A DNA stretch of 64,000 nt from Fluviicola sp. (GCA_002734065.2 NVXU02000015.1:1-64000), one strand, 5' to 3'; numbered from the stretch's first letter, positions 1 to 9,850 are shown. The notes: generated by a model not told the origin, from the sequence alone. Program-made: numbers and translations.

Positions 1-110
1 GTTGAGTGTTGAGTGTTGAGTGTTGAGTGTTGAGTGTTGAGTGTTGAGTGTTGAGTGTTGAGTGTTGAGTGTTGAGTGTTGAGTGTTGAGTGTTGAGTGT
101 TGAGTGTTGA
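1..110. repeat. 7-bp tandem repeat (GTTGAGT)n, about 15-16 copies, may extend beyond window start
   Basis: Uninterrupted gttgagt iteration from base 1 to about 110. Confidence 0.97.
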
Positions 111-167
111 AATATAACTCCATAAATAGAATAATAAATTAATAACAAATAATAAAGAAAAACAATT

Positions 168-548
168 ATGTTCAAATTAACAGGAACGATTAAAATCATC
201 AAAGAGACCGTTCAAATTACGGAGAAGTTTGCAAAAAGAGAATTTGTAGTAACAGAAAGCTCAAGCATGTATCCACAAGATATTATGTTTCAAGCGGCGC
301 AAGACAAATGTTCTATGCTAGACGGTTTCAACGAGAATGATCAAGTAGAGGTTTCATTCAACCTAAGAGGTAGAGAATGGACAAGTCCACAAGGGGAAGT
401 GAAATACTTCAACACTTTGGATGCGTGGAGAATTGAAAAAGTTGGACAAGGAATGCCACAAGGAGGACCTTCTGACATGAATTTAGACCCAATTCCAGCA
501 GCGCCTGATGCAAGTAAAGAAAGTGCTGATGACGATTTACCGTTTTAA
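168..548 (+). CDS. DUF3127 domain protein (small OB/SSB-like Bacteroidota family)
   Basis: ORF MFKLTGTIKIIKETVQITEKFAKREFVVTES...; acidic DDDLPF tail resembling SSB tails. Confidence 0.8.
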   Translation: MFKLTGTIKIIKETVQITEKFAKREFVVTESSSMYPQDIMFQAAQDKCSMLDGFNENDQVEVSFNLRGREWTSPQGEVKYFNTLDAWRIEKVGQGMPQGGPSDMNLDPIPAAPDASKESADDDLPF

Positions 549-565
549 TCATTGAAACACCTTAA

Positions 566-602
566 AAAAGAGTCCTGTTTAATAAATAGGGCTTTTTTTT
601 AT
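566..602 (+). terminator. Rho-independent terminator after DUF3127 gene
   Basis: agtcct...agggct stem followed by T8. Confidence 0.6.
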
Positions 603-694
603 GCATGTTTAACCAATATTTAACAGTGAGAATAAATCAACCAAGCGATATATAGCTTAAATTTATGCACCACAAAAGAACCAATTGACTTAGG

Positions 695-1507
695 ATGAAA
701 CATTCCAGAAATAATAAGAAATTCGATTTTCAAACGGCAAGAACATTGTCCCTGTATGTTTTGATTGGCATTACCATTTTCTATTTGTTTCTGCATCCAA
801 TCATTATGACAATGCATTGGTTCGATATGAATAATGTTGAACTAAGTTTCGGAAGAGCTTTTAGCAAATTCTTTGAGAACTTTTCTCGGGCTTTCAGTTC
901 TGAAATGCTTGGGATGTCAATGACTTTTGTGATAATGGGAACTTTCACAGGTTTAGGCTTTGGTCTGTATTCATTAACGATTAAAAATCAACAAAAAGAG
1001 CTTAAAACACATAGATCTAGAGTTAAAGACGACTTAATTGCTAAAATTAAAAACGGTGAAGATGCTAAAACAGAATTCAAATCATCGTTGCGCTACGATT
1101 ATTACACAAAATCTCCAAATACTGATCTAGAATCGGTGGTTACAAAAACAATTGCGGGATTTTTAAACGCATCGGGTGGACAACTAATCATCGGAGTGGA
1201 TGACGACGGAAAAATTCTCGGGATAGAAAAAGATTACATCTCATTGAAGAAAAAAAACAAGGACGGTTTTGAACTTAGGATATTTCAATTAATTTCTCAA
1301 GAAATTGGACAAGAATTCTGCCACTTAGTACATCTTAACATTCAAAACATAGAAGGCAAAGATGTGTGCATGTTGGATGTCAAAAAATCGGCATCTCCCG
1401 TCTATGTGACGAAAAAAAACGACACTACTTTTTTCTTAAGAATTGGCAACGCAACAAAACCTCTCTCTGTTAAAGAAACGGTCGATTATTTACAGTCGAA
1501 TGCTTAA
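695..1507 (+). CDS. Membrane-anchored AlbA_2 (Schlafen-like) putative DNA-binding domain protein
   Basis: Two N-terminal hydrophobic segments, then TEFKSSL...GFLNASGGQLIIGVDDDGKILGIEKD...FFLRIGNATKPL. Confidence 0.8.
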   Translation: MKHSRNNKKFDFQTARTLSLYVLIGITIFYLFLHPIIMTMHWFDMNNVELSFGRAFSKFFENFSRAFSSEMLGMSMTFVIMGTFTGLGFGLYSLTIKNQQKELKTHRSRVKDDLIAKIKNGEDAKTEFKSSLRYDYYTKSPNTDLESVVTKTIAGFLNASGGQLIIGVDDDGKILGIEKDYISLKKKNKDGFELRIFQLISQEIGQEFCHLVHLNIQNIEGKDVCMLDVKKSASPVYVTKKNDTTFFLRIGNATKPLSVKETVDYLQSNA

Positions 1508-1521
1508 TTATGATTAATATT

Positions 1522-1635
1522 CTTCCACTTCGGTTTGTACCAAAATAGTAAACTCAGAATAATCAAGTTTAGACCCAATTCCAGCTGCACCTGATGCGAG
1601 TAAAGAAAGTACAGATGACGATTTGCCGTTTTAAT
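1522..1635. pseudogene. Chimeric scar: diverged 3' end of the GT2 gene joined to diverged 3' end of the DUF3127 gene
   Basis: 1522-1567 matches 2185-2230 at about 40/46; 1568-1635 matches 482-549 with only a few mismatches; reading frames conserved. Confidence 0.9.
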
Positions 1636-1721
1636 TAAACACACTTAAAAAAGGTTCTGTCGTGACATAGGTTTTTTTTTTGCTGCAATTTTTTACCTAC
1701 CTTTATTAAAAAATAAGATCT

Positions 1722-2159
1722 ATGAAAATTTTCTCACCATTCTTCATTGTTCTAACTTTGTTTCTACTATTTTCAAGTTGCAAAAAAAACAAATCTATTA
1801 CTTATCCTATTGCTGGCGAATTCGGTGAAAATATAATGGTTAAAACAACCGGAGACTCTTTGAGCTCAATTAATACATATTCACTTACTGCAGAATTAGG
1901 AAAAAAAGCAGATCTAAAAGTGGTGATTACTAATCAGTCTTTGAGCAATGAAATTTGGTTTTACACTTCAGCAAATGGGTGGTCCATTAGTGAATATAGC
2001 TCGTCAAAAACTCAAATTTTCACATCATCATCTAGCGGTACTATCGATTTATACATGGAGTTTGTTCCAGGGCCAGGAACTTACCTCGGAGGCAAATGTC
2101 AAGTTGACATCTATGAAAATTCGGATGACGTCACTAAAAGCCTTTTCTTAAAATGGTAG
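1722..2159 (+). CDS. Hypothetical lipoprotein
   Basis: Signal peptide with lipobox LLFSSCKK; PPC-like/beta-rich remainder. Confidence 0.6.
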   Translation: MKIFSPFFIVLTLFLLFSSCKKNKSITYPIAGEFGENIMVKTTGDSLSSINTYSLTAELGKKADLKVVITNQSLSNEIWFYTSANGWSISEYSSSKTQIFTSSSSGTIDLYMEFVPGPGTYLGGKCQVDIYENSDDVTKSLFLKW

Positions 2160-2160
2160 C

Positions 2161-3294
2161 TTACTTATGACTTATCCTTCTCCCCTTCCACTTCGGTTTG
2201 TACCAAAGCATCAAGCTGAGAATAATCAAGGTGTAAACGGGAAATAAAACTTCGTAAAGAGGAATGAATAACCATGTCGAAAGTCGTTTTATTCTCCAGA
2301 AATAAGGCAGAAAGACCAAAAAATCAATGCCTGACTTGAGAATCAATAGAATCACAGCGCCTCTCCAATCACCTACTGTCATTGAGTATAAAAGCATTGC
2401 AAAGAATAAAAAAGTCAAAACCGACTGAACAATTGCCAATCCTGTGCTGAGGTGATCTTTCAAATCTGAAGTTTTTCCCAACCAACGCAATCGCTGATCA
2501 ATGAACTCTCGAAAAGACTGCGGAGTTTCGGTAATTATCGCATGTTCTCTCCCCGAAACCAATCGAACATCCTTTTTGTTCTCCCGATAATCTTTGAGCA
2601 AATACATGTCATCACCACTTGCCACTTTTCCGTGTTCGGCAATGGAATCTACCTCATTGAAAACCGAGCGCTCATACAATAAATTTGCACCACTCGCCAT
2701 GAGCGGACGTTTCAAGCCCGCCATGCCGACATTTACCGCATTAATCAATGCCAAATCTATCTCAAAAAGATGCTCCCAAAAATTTTCTGCTTTCATTATC
2801 GCAGGTTGCAAATACATTTCGTTCTCTTGTAATGTTGCCAAATTCTCAAAATAATCTGGAGAGAATGAAACGTCTGCATCAAAGGTCAAAATATACTTAG
2901 AAGACGACTGTTCCATGCCAAAACGCAAAGCCATTTTCTTGCCTTGTTGAGCTTCTGGAGAATGAACAAGCGCAACGGGAAAATTCTTTGCAAACCTCTC
3001 TACCTTAGACGCAGCAATATCTGTGGAGTGGTCATTGATAAATAAAAACTGCTTTGGAAAGCTCTTCAATCGCTCAATGCTCTTCAAAATAACGTCTATT
3101 CTTTGTTCTTCATTTCTAAAGGGAACCAACACAACAATATCTTGCAAATCGAAGGTCTTATTAGTCCGGTATCTCTTCTCTTTTTGGAGTTGCAGAAAAA
3201 AGCCAATGAAGACAATGCTGCCAATTAGCAAGGTATAAACAGCGAAATAATAAACGATTAGTTCACTCATCTTGGAAGTCGTTTTTGCAAACAA
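2161..3294 (-). CDS. Glycosyltransferase family 2, membrane
   Basis: VVLVPFRNEEQRIDVILKS, FDADVSFSPDYF, QRLRWLGK motifs, C-terminal TM helices. Confidence 0.85.
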   Translation of the reverse strand: MFAKTTSKMSELIVYYFAVYTLLIGSIVFIGFFLQLQKEKRYRTNKTFDLQDIVVLVPFRNEEQRIDVILKSIERLKSFPKQFLFINDHSTDIAASKVERFAKNFPVALVHSPEAQQGKKMALRFGMEQSSSKYILTFDADVSFSPDYFENLATLQENEMYLQPAIMKAENFWEHLFEIDLALINAVNVGMAGLKRPLMASGANLLYERSVFNEVDSIAEHGKVASGDDMYLLKDYRENKKDVRLVSGREHAIITETPQSFREFIDQRLRWLGKTSDLKDHLSTGLAIVQSVLTFLFFAMLLYSMTVGDWRGAVILLILKSGIDFLVFLPYFWRIKRLSTWLFIPLYEVLFPVYTLIILSLMLWYKPKWKGRRISHK

Positions 3295-4192
3295 TTACAC
3301 CAACAATTGCTGGCAGAAAAGAGTTAATTGTCCAGATGATTAATGAGGTAAACAGAATGGAAAATTCATTGAGACCTATTGCACTTAAAACAAACAAGGC
3401 AATGGATTCTTTGACGCCAATTTTTCCCAAGAAAAGTGATGGAGCAATCATTGTTAACAGATATACTTGCCAAATTGCGGTGATTAATTCTGCATTGATT
3501 TCTTCGCCAAAAGCATAGAGTAATAAAGAAAATTGTGATGTAAAAATGAGAAAACGAGTAAAACTCAGCCCCAACAGCTTAAAACGATAGTTTTTATTCT
3601 TTTGGAGGATAGATTTCAATTCTTTAGCGTATTTTTTCTTTCTCAGTTTGACTAAAAAATTCTCAAAGAAAAAATAAACGAGGTAGGAAGCAATCATAAT
3701 GAGTCCGACCCAGACAATGAATTGATTTTCGTTTTTAACCACTAATAATCCACCGAGAATAAGTATTGAAATCCAGCCAAAAGTGATGCTTGCAATGAAT
3801 TGTGCAAAGTTGGAAAGCAAGGTGAAAAGTATAATCTGTATCCTGTGTTTTCTCTCGAAATAGTAAAAACGACCGATAAAATTGCCCAACATGTTAGGCG
3901 TGAGCATTCCAGTTACGACTCCTGCAAAGAAAGACTGAACTCGTTGCGTTTTTTGAGCATCGACTCCGATTGTTTTTAAGGTCAACTTCCATTTCAGAAA
4001 AGCGACGCCAATGTTAGGAATTACGAGCAAAAGAACGAGCACAAAAACCATCGGTCGCTCTATGTGAAAAGCGTCCCATTGGTCTTTATCAATCTTGCTT
4101 ATTTGTGTATATAGCAAAAATAAAACCGCTGCAAATAAAAACAGTTTGATAAAAACAAATAAAGTCTTCCGATTTTTTATAGTTTTAAGCAA
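3263..4192 (-). CDS. Flippase-like / lysylphosphatidylglycerol synthase TM-region family protein
   Basis: Multi-TM, GMLTPNMLGNFIGRFYYF motif typical of the UPF0104/LPG synthase TM family. Confidence 0.75.
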   Translation of the reverse strand: MLKTIKNRKTLFVFIKLFLFAAVLFLLYTQISKIDKDQWDAFHIERPMVFVLVLLLVIPNIGVAFLKWKLTLKTIGVDAQKTQRVQSFFAGVVTGMLTPNMLGNFIGRFYYFERKHRIQIILFTLLSNFAQFIASITFGWISILILGGLLVVKNENQFIVWVGLIMIASYLVYFFFENFLVKLRKKKYAKELKSILQKNKNYRFKLLGLSFTRFLIFTSQFSLLLYAFGEEINAELITAIWQVYLLTMIAPSLFLGKIGVKESIALFVLSAIGLNEFSILFTSLIIWTINSFLPAIVGVIVCKNDFQDE

Positions 4193-4205
4193 TGAAGTCG
4201 TTTTA

Positions 4206-4769
4206 ATGGTTGAAGATAAAATAATTTTGGGAATTGACCCCGGTACAACCGTAATGGGTTATGGAATTATTCATGTAAAGGGTAAAAAACTGGTCATGTT
4301 GAATTTCGGCGTGATTCATTTAAAGAAATTAGCAACGCACCCAGACAAGTTAAAACGCATCTTTGAGCGTTTAGACGGCTTGATAAAAGAGTACCGACCT
4401 GATGAAATGGCCATTGAAGCTCCTTTTTTTGGTAAGAATGTTCAATCCATGTTAAAATTAGGTCGAGCGCAAGGAGTTGCTATTGCAGCATCGCTTTCTC
4501 ACAATGTTCCTTTTGAAGAATATTCTCCGAGAAGAATAAAGCAGGCAATCACAGGTTCTGGAAAAGCATCGAAAGAACAGGTTGCGATAATGTTGCAACA
4601 AATGTTTGACTTTGGAGAAATTCCAAAACTTTTAGATGCAACAGACGGCTTGGCGGTTGCTGTTTGCCATCATTACTCGAAGGGAATCGGGGAACATAAT
4701 AAAAGTAAATCGAGCAGTTGGGGTAGTTTTGTGAAGAATAATCCTGGGAGGAGTAAGAAGGAGTTGTGA
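4206..4769 (+). CDS. ruvC: Crossover junction endodeoxyribonuclease RuvC
   Basis: ILGIDPGTTVMGYGII, AIEAPFFGKNVQSMLKLGRAQGVAIAA; start chosen at MVEDKII rather than ORF start 4095. Confidence 0.93.
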   Translation: MVEDKIILGIDPGTTVMGYGIIHVKGKKLVMLNFGVIHLKKLATHPDKLKRIFERLDGLIKEYRPDEMAIEAPFFGKNVQSMLKLGRAQGVAIAASLSHNVPFEEYSPRRIKQAITGSGKASKEQVAIMLQQMFDFGEIPKLLDATDGLAVAVCHHYSKGIGEHNKSKSSSWGSFVKNNPGRSKKEL

Positions 4770-4805
4770 AGTGTGCCTCGACAAGCTCGGCAACCAGTGA
4801 GGAGT

Positions 4806-4846
4806 TGGGAATTAGGAATTAGGAATTAGGAATTAGGAATTAGGAA
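4806..4846. repeat. 7-bp tandem repeat (GGAATTA)x5
   Basis: gggaattaggaattaggaattaggaattaggaattagg. Confidence 0.9.
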
Positions 4847-4883
4847 AAATAACTTTGTCGGGTATTTCATAACAAAAAAACAC

Positions 4884-7800
4884 TCAATAAAGAATTACCA
4901 TTCTTTTAATACTCTTCTTTCCGTCAATTGATAATTCAATAAAATAAGTTCCCTCGGACAATCCCATCTCTTTCGTATTGTATGAAATAGAGTTCATAAC
5001 ATTCGTTGACATTTTTACCAGCTTCCCAGAAGTAGTGAGGATTCGTATGTCAAATTTTTCTGAAGAATCCACAAAAACAGTGAACTTCTCATTCGTTGGG
5101 TTTGGAAAAACGCTCCAAACTAATTGAATTAACTCATCTAATCCTGTAACGTCTTGAATAATCTCGCAAGTTGTAGATGCGGAACAACTATTCTCATCTG
5201 AAGCATACAGTAAATATTCTCCAGGACAAAGGTTTATAATACTTGGGCTTGTTGATATCACTACATTTGTATTACAGTCAACCCAGCTGTATACAATTAC
5301 ACCAACTGCTCCTGATACATTTGATGTAATTTCTCCAATGCAATCTGTCGTTGATGCAGTTGGGGAGTTTGAATTTGATATTGTCGCCAACAAAGTGTCG
5401 GGACTTGTTATTATGACTGTATCAGACAAACTACACACAATTGGCTGTAACAAAGAGTCCACTGCAGAATAACTAACCGAAACAATGTATTCTCCTGCAG
5501 GTAGATTAGAAATAGAGTCAGTTGATAGTCCATTGCTCCATAAAACACCTTGCAGACTAGTGGTGTCATTAAATATAGATGAAACAGATGCTTCCCCATC
5601 ACTCATCGTTGCACAAGAAGCTCCAAAACCATTGTAATCTGAAAGAACTGACGTTGAAATAGACGGAGTTATAATTGTCACTGTATCAACCTCCACCATA
5701 CCTGAATTATCCGAAACAGTTATTATATATGTTCCGCTACACAATGATGGGAACAACCATGATGTATCTGTATAAATAGTACTGCTTGTGGGTCCCGGAA
5801 TAGTGATGTCTTCAATTGTTGCAACATATGGACCTATTCCTCCTGAACCTTCAATTTTTACCGATGAATTACAAGAGTCATCACAGCCGTCTGTAATTTC
5901 GGCGACCCTAGTACTTAAAAGTTGTAGAATCTCAACACTATCACAAGTAGAACACCCTAAGTTATCACTCACGCATACCTGATATTCTCCCGGTGTTAAT
6001 CCACATACCGGTATCGATGGCACAGAAACTCCATCAACAGTATAAGAATATGCTCCTGTTCCTCCAGAGGCTATTATCGATGTAATACAACCATCATTTG
6101 AGTTTGCTGATGTCGCTGGAGAAGATGTAACTGATGATATTGTCGGTGATTGACCTGGCGCTATAAAAACATTTTCAATAAAAATATTGCTACACCCTGA
6201 CTCCCCTGGATTTGCAAAAACGATGTAATTTCCAGGGCATAAATTTGTGAAAATACCTGTTGAGGATGATGCGATAACACTACCGCTAGCATCTAGCAAT
6301 TCATACATAAATCCGAAGCTTCCCCCTATTACATTAATGCTCCCATCACATGAGTTTAAACAGGTCTCATTCGCAGATGTAACAGTAGGAAAGAGAGAAT
6401 AACCAATGTAAGGTTGAATGGTTATAGAAGTTGAGCGTGTGTTTCCTAACGTATCTGCAACTGTTGCAGTATAAGTCCCCGGGCACAAGTAAAAACTCCC
6501 TGTGCTATTTGTTTGCCCATCAACTGAATAGGTATAATTTGACATAGCTCCAGCAGAAAGCTGAACAAATCCTGACCCATAATCTACACCAGCAGGTGGT
6601 CCAGCAGTCAAACAAGAGAAAGGGCAGAACTCGTTAATCAGGGTGTCAACTACTATTGACAAGGAAGCGTCAATAAAAATTGAATCACAACCCGAACAAC
6701 TATTCACATCTAACACACACACTTGATATGTCCCAGTAAGAAACCCACACGCCGGTATTGATGGCACAGAAACTCCATCAACAGTATAAGAATATGCTCC
6801 CGAGCCTCCGGTTGCAACAACACTTGTTATGCAACCATCTGACATACTAGGTGCAGATGATGGTGAGGAGGTTATTGAAGAAATTGTTGGGCTTTGTCCT
6901 GGAGTAATGAGAACTTCACCTATATAAAATGTCCCACAAAAAGTTGAATATTGACCAAAGACTAAATAGAGCCCCGCCTCAGGGCAAAGGTTAGAAAAAA
7001 CAGTTTCTGGATAAGTTATTATTTCAACACCTCCAGGACCTAACAAATGATATTCCATTCCTACAGCAGCAATAGGATTGTTAATTGTTATTGTTCCATC
7101 GCAAGAATTCTCACATGATTCATTTGTTGAACTTAAGGTAGGAAAACCAAAATATGGTAAAAATTCATACATAATAAATGTTGTATAGGCTGTATTTCCA
7201 TTAGAATCGGTTACAGAAGCAGTATAGGTCCCTGGACACAGGATAAAAAAACCACTGTTATTCGTTTGCCCATCAATAGAAAACGTGTAAGATCCAGTAC
7301 CATCAGAAGCCGATAATTGAACTGAACCTGTACCAGAACCTGGTCCATATGCGGAAGGTCCCGCAGTCAAGCAAGAGAATGGGCAACTTTCTTGAGTAAT
7401 ATTATCAATTTGAATACTCAACCCTCCACCAATACCAAAAGCTTGCAAACCACTTGAGTTTCCAATACCAGTACCTGCAGAGCATGTATCACAACAACCT
7501 GGAGATGCATCTGTTATAGAATAATAATAGTTCCCTGCACATAAGGAATCAATATAACTATCATTTTCTCCTAAAATAGGAGCTGTTGGGCTAGAAGTAA
7601 ACCAAGTTATGTTATATGGTGAAACACCTCCAGAAATTGTTAAAGTTGCATCCCCATCACAAACACCTGCCACAGACTCGTCAGAAGTTACTAATGAGAA
7701 ATTTATAAGCTGCAAAGTATCCACAGAAAAGTAACTTGTACAAGAAACACCTGTGACTAAATCATTAGCTATACAAGTAAATGCATCAGGACAAAGGCTG

Positions 7801-8042
7801 TCCTCAAGCATATTCATTGATGAAAACCCTAGGCTTCCTGTCACCTGATAAGAATAGCTTCCTGAGCCAATTAAAACTTGAATGGAATAGGAACCATCAC
7901 AAGAGTCCGTGCACTGCTGTTGATTATAAGAAACTGTATAAGACAAGGTATCAAGTCCAACAAAACAAGTCGTTGTGTCTGAATACTGAGACATAACGTT
8001 ACTCATAAAAATTAAGAAAAAGATTGTTACTATAAATTTCAT
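4884..8042 (-). CDS. Large secreted protein with SprB-like repeats and T9SS type A C-terminal sorting domain
   Basis: Signal peptide; repeated CPFSCLTAGP.../LCPGTYTATV blocks; C-terminus VFPNPTNEKFTVFV...GTYFIELSIDGKKSIKRMVIL. Confidence 0.85.
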   Translation of the reverse strand: MKFIVTIFFLIFMSNVMSQYSDTTTCFVGLDTLSYTVSYNQQQCTDSCDGSYSIQVLIGSGSYSYQVTGSLGFSSMNMLEDSLCPDAFTCIANDLVTGVSCTSYFSVDTLQLINFSLVTSDESVAGVCDGDATLTISGGVSPYNITWFTSSPTAPILGENDSYIDSLCAGNYYYSITDASPGCCDTCSAGTGIGNSSGLQAFGIGGGLSIQIDNITQESCPFSCLTAGPSAYGPGSGTGSVQLSASDGTGSYTFSIDGQTNNSGFFILCPGTYTASVTDSNGNTAYTTFIMYEFLPYFGFPTLSSTNESCENSCDGTITINNPIAAVGMEYHLLGPGGVEIITYPETVFSNLCPEAGLYLVFGQYSTFCGTFYIGEVLITPGQSPTISSITSSPSSAPSMSDGCITSVVATGGSGAYSYTVDGVSVPSIPACGFLTGTYQVCVLDVNSCSGCDSIFIDASLSIVVDTLINEFCPFSCLTAGPPAGVDYGSGFVQLSAGAMSNYTYSVDGQTNSTGSFYLCPGTYTATVADTLGNTRSTSITIQPYIGYSLFPTVTSANETCLNSCDGSINVIGGSFGFMYELLDASGSVIASSSTGIFTNLCPGNYIVFANPGESGCSNIFIENVFIAPGQSPTISSVTSSPATSANSNDGCITSIIASGGTGAYSYTVDGVSVPSIPVCGLTPGEYQVCVSDNLGCSTCDSVEILQLLSTRVAEITDGCDDSCNSSVKIEGSGGIGPYVATIEDITIPGPTSSTIYTDTSWLFPSLCSGTYIITVSDNSGMVEVDTVTIITPSISTSVLSDYNGFGASCATMSDGEASVSSIFNDTTSLQGVLWSNGLSTDSISNLPAGEYIVSVSYSAVDSLLQPIVCSLSDTVIITSPDTLLATISNSNSPTASTTDCIGEITSNVSGAVGVIVYSWVDCNTNVVISTSPSIINLCPGEYLLYASDENSCSASTTCEIIQDVTGLDELIQLVWSVFPNPTNEKFTVFVDSSEKFDIRILTTSGKLVKMSTNVMNSISYNTKEMGLSEGTYFIELSIDGKKSIKRMVILY

Positions 8043-8159
8043 AAAAAAATTAAATATTACAATTGTATAAATGTAGTCATAAATCCATTCAGCGAAATGT
8101 CAAATGAACAACACTCTATACTCTGTTATCAAATCCTTGATTTTAACGAACAATTCCCC

Positions 8160-8519
8160 TCACTCGCTCTCCAATTCCCCCAATTCCTCATTCAATTCAT
8201 CCAACACATCATCGTAAATAGATTGCATCAATTCTTGTCTAGAACCGTAATAATCCATTGAGGATTCAAAAACCGCCTTGTCAATCTTAAAATTGGACAA
8301 CAAAGAATCGCCTGAATTAATCATCATTTTGTGATATTTGGTGGCAGAAGCATATTTTTGCTCAATATGACCTTCCAATTTGGCCATTTCTGTTAGAATT
8401 TCGGTGAATTTCTCTTGAGAAAGAAGGTTTTTAGGTTCAGGAACCCGCACAACAACCTCTGAGGAGTCCGTGCAAGAACTAAATAGGGTGAGCAATATCG
8501 CAAGAGCAACTAACCTCAT
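8160..8519 (-). CDS. DUF4296-type lipoprotein
   Basis: LFSSCTDSSEVVVRVPEPKNLLSQEKFTEILTEMAKLEG. Confidence 0.7.
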   Translation of the reverse strand: MRLVALAILLTLFSSCTDSSEVVVRVPEPKNLLSQEKFTEILTEMAKLEGHIEQKYASATKYHKMMINSGDSLLSNFKIDKAVFESSMDYYGSRQELMQSIYDDVLDELNEELGELESE

Positions 8520-9850
8520 CTTGTAAATAATAAACGCGAACCTCTCGATACATCAATGATGTTGTTCTTTGCATAAACCAAGTTGCCGTTAACGTAAGTG
8601 GAGTCAATGGCATTGCTGAATTGATGTCCCTCGAACGGAGACCATCCGCATTTGTAGAGCAATGATTCTTTGGTCACTAAATGACTGGCATTCGGATCGA
8701 CCACCACTATATCTGCATGGTAACCTTCGCGAAGATAACCTCTCTCTTCTACTTCAAAAAGTATTGCCGGAGCATGTGCCATTTTTTCGACCACTCGCTC
8801 TATGGTGATTTTTCCTTCTTGCACCTTGTCGAGCATTGCTAATAATCCATGTTGCACCAAAGGACCTCCAGAAGGCGCTTTGAAATAACTATTTTGCTTT
8901 TCTTCCAAGGTATGAGGAGCATGATCTGTCGCAATTACATCAATTTTATTGTCTAAAACCGCTTGAAAAATAGCATCTCTATCATTGGCGCTCTTTACCG
9001 CAGGATTCCATTTAATAAATGCTCCTTTTTCTGCATATTGTTCGTCAGAAAACCAAAGATGATGAATGCAGGCCTCTGCCGTAATTTTTTTCTGCTCTAA
9101 AGGAATAGAATTGTCGAACAACTCAATTTCTTTCGCCGTAGAAATGTGCAGAATGTGCAAGCGAGAACCATGTTTCTTTGCCAAACGAACCGCCATGGAA
9201 GAAGATAAATAACATGCTTCTTCGTCTCTAATGATTGGATGTTGTGACATAGGCACCTCCTCACCATAGACTGCTCTTGCCTTTGCGGAGTTTGCAACAA
9301 TTGTCGCTTCATCCTCACAATGCGTCGCAATGAGCATGGGAACTTTTGAAAATAGATTATTCAAGGTCGCTTCATTGTCCACCAGCATGTTGCCGGTAGA
9401 AGAACCCATAAATATTTTAAGTCCACAAACATTGCGCTCGTTTGTTTTCAAAACTTCTTCTACATTGTCGTTAGATGCCCCCATGAAGAATGAGTAATTC
9501 GCAATAGAATCTTTCGCTGCAATGTCGTATTTATCTTGCAATAATTCTTGCGTCAATGCATTGGGAACAGTGTTGGGCATTTCCATAAAAGAAGTGACTC
9601 CTCCAGCAACTGCCGCTCTTGATTCTGTGAATAAATTTGCTTTGTGTGTCAAACCTGGTTCTCTAAAATGAACCTGATCATCAATGCAACCTGGCAAGAC
9701 TAGTTTTCCGCTTAAATCAACAAGCTCGTGAAAACCTTCTACCGAAATTGACGGCGCAATTTTTTCTATTCTTCCATTCTTAATCAGAATGTCCAATACC
9801 TCTTTCTTGCCTTCATTGACAAGCGTTCCTGACTTTAATAATGTGGTCAT
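8516..9850 (-). CDS. Dihydroorotase (amidohydrolase superfamily)
   Basis: CIDDQVHFREPGLTHKANLFTESRAAVAGGVTSFMEMPNT, DVIATDHAPHTLEEK. Confidence 0.9.
   Translation of the reverse strand: MTTLLKSGTLVNEGKKEVLDILIKNGRIEKIAPSISVEGFHELVDLSGKLVLPGCIDDQVHFREPGLTHKANLFTESRAAVAGGVTSFMEMPNTVPNALTQELLQDKYDIAAKDSIANYSFFMGASNDNVEEVLKTNERNVCGLKIFMGSSTGNMLVDNEATLNNLFSKVPMLIATHCEDEATIVANSAKARAVYGEEVPMSQHPIIRDEEACYLSSSMAVRLAKKHGSRLHILHISTAKEIELFDNSIPLEQKKITAEACIHHLWFSDEQYAEKGAFIKWNPAVKSANDRDAIFQAVLDNKIDVIATDHAPHTLEEKQNSYFKAPSGGPLVQHGLLAMLDKVQEGKITIERVVEKMAHAPAILFEVEERGYLREGYHADIVVVDPNASHLVTKESLLYKCGWSPFEGHQFSNAIDSTYVNGNLVYAKNNIIDVSRGSRLLFTR

Noticed and set aside
1-110. CRISPR array
   Set aside because: Repeats are contiguous 7-mers without spacers; no cas genes seen anywhere.
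1948-2151. ORF of 67 aa overlapping the lipoprotein gene
   Set aside because: Alternative frame within a better supported CDS.
4095-4205. N-terminal extension of RuvC ORF
   Set aside because: Overlaps the divergent flippase gene; canonical RuvC starts at 4206 (MVEDKIILGIDPG).
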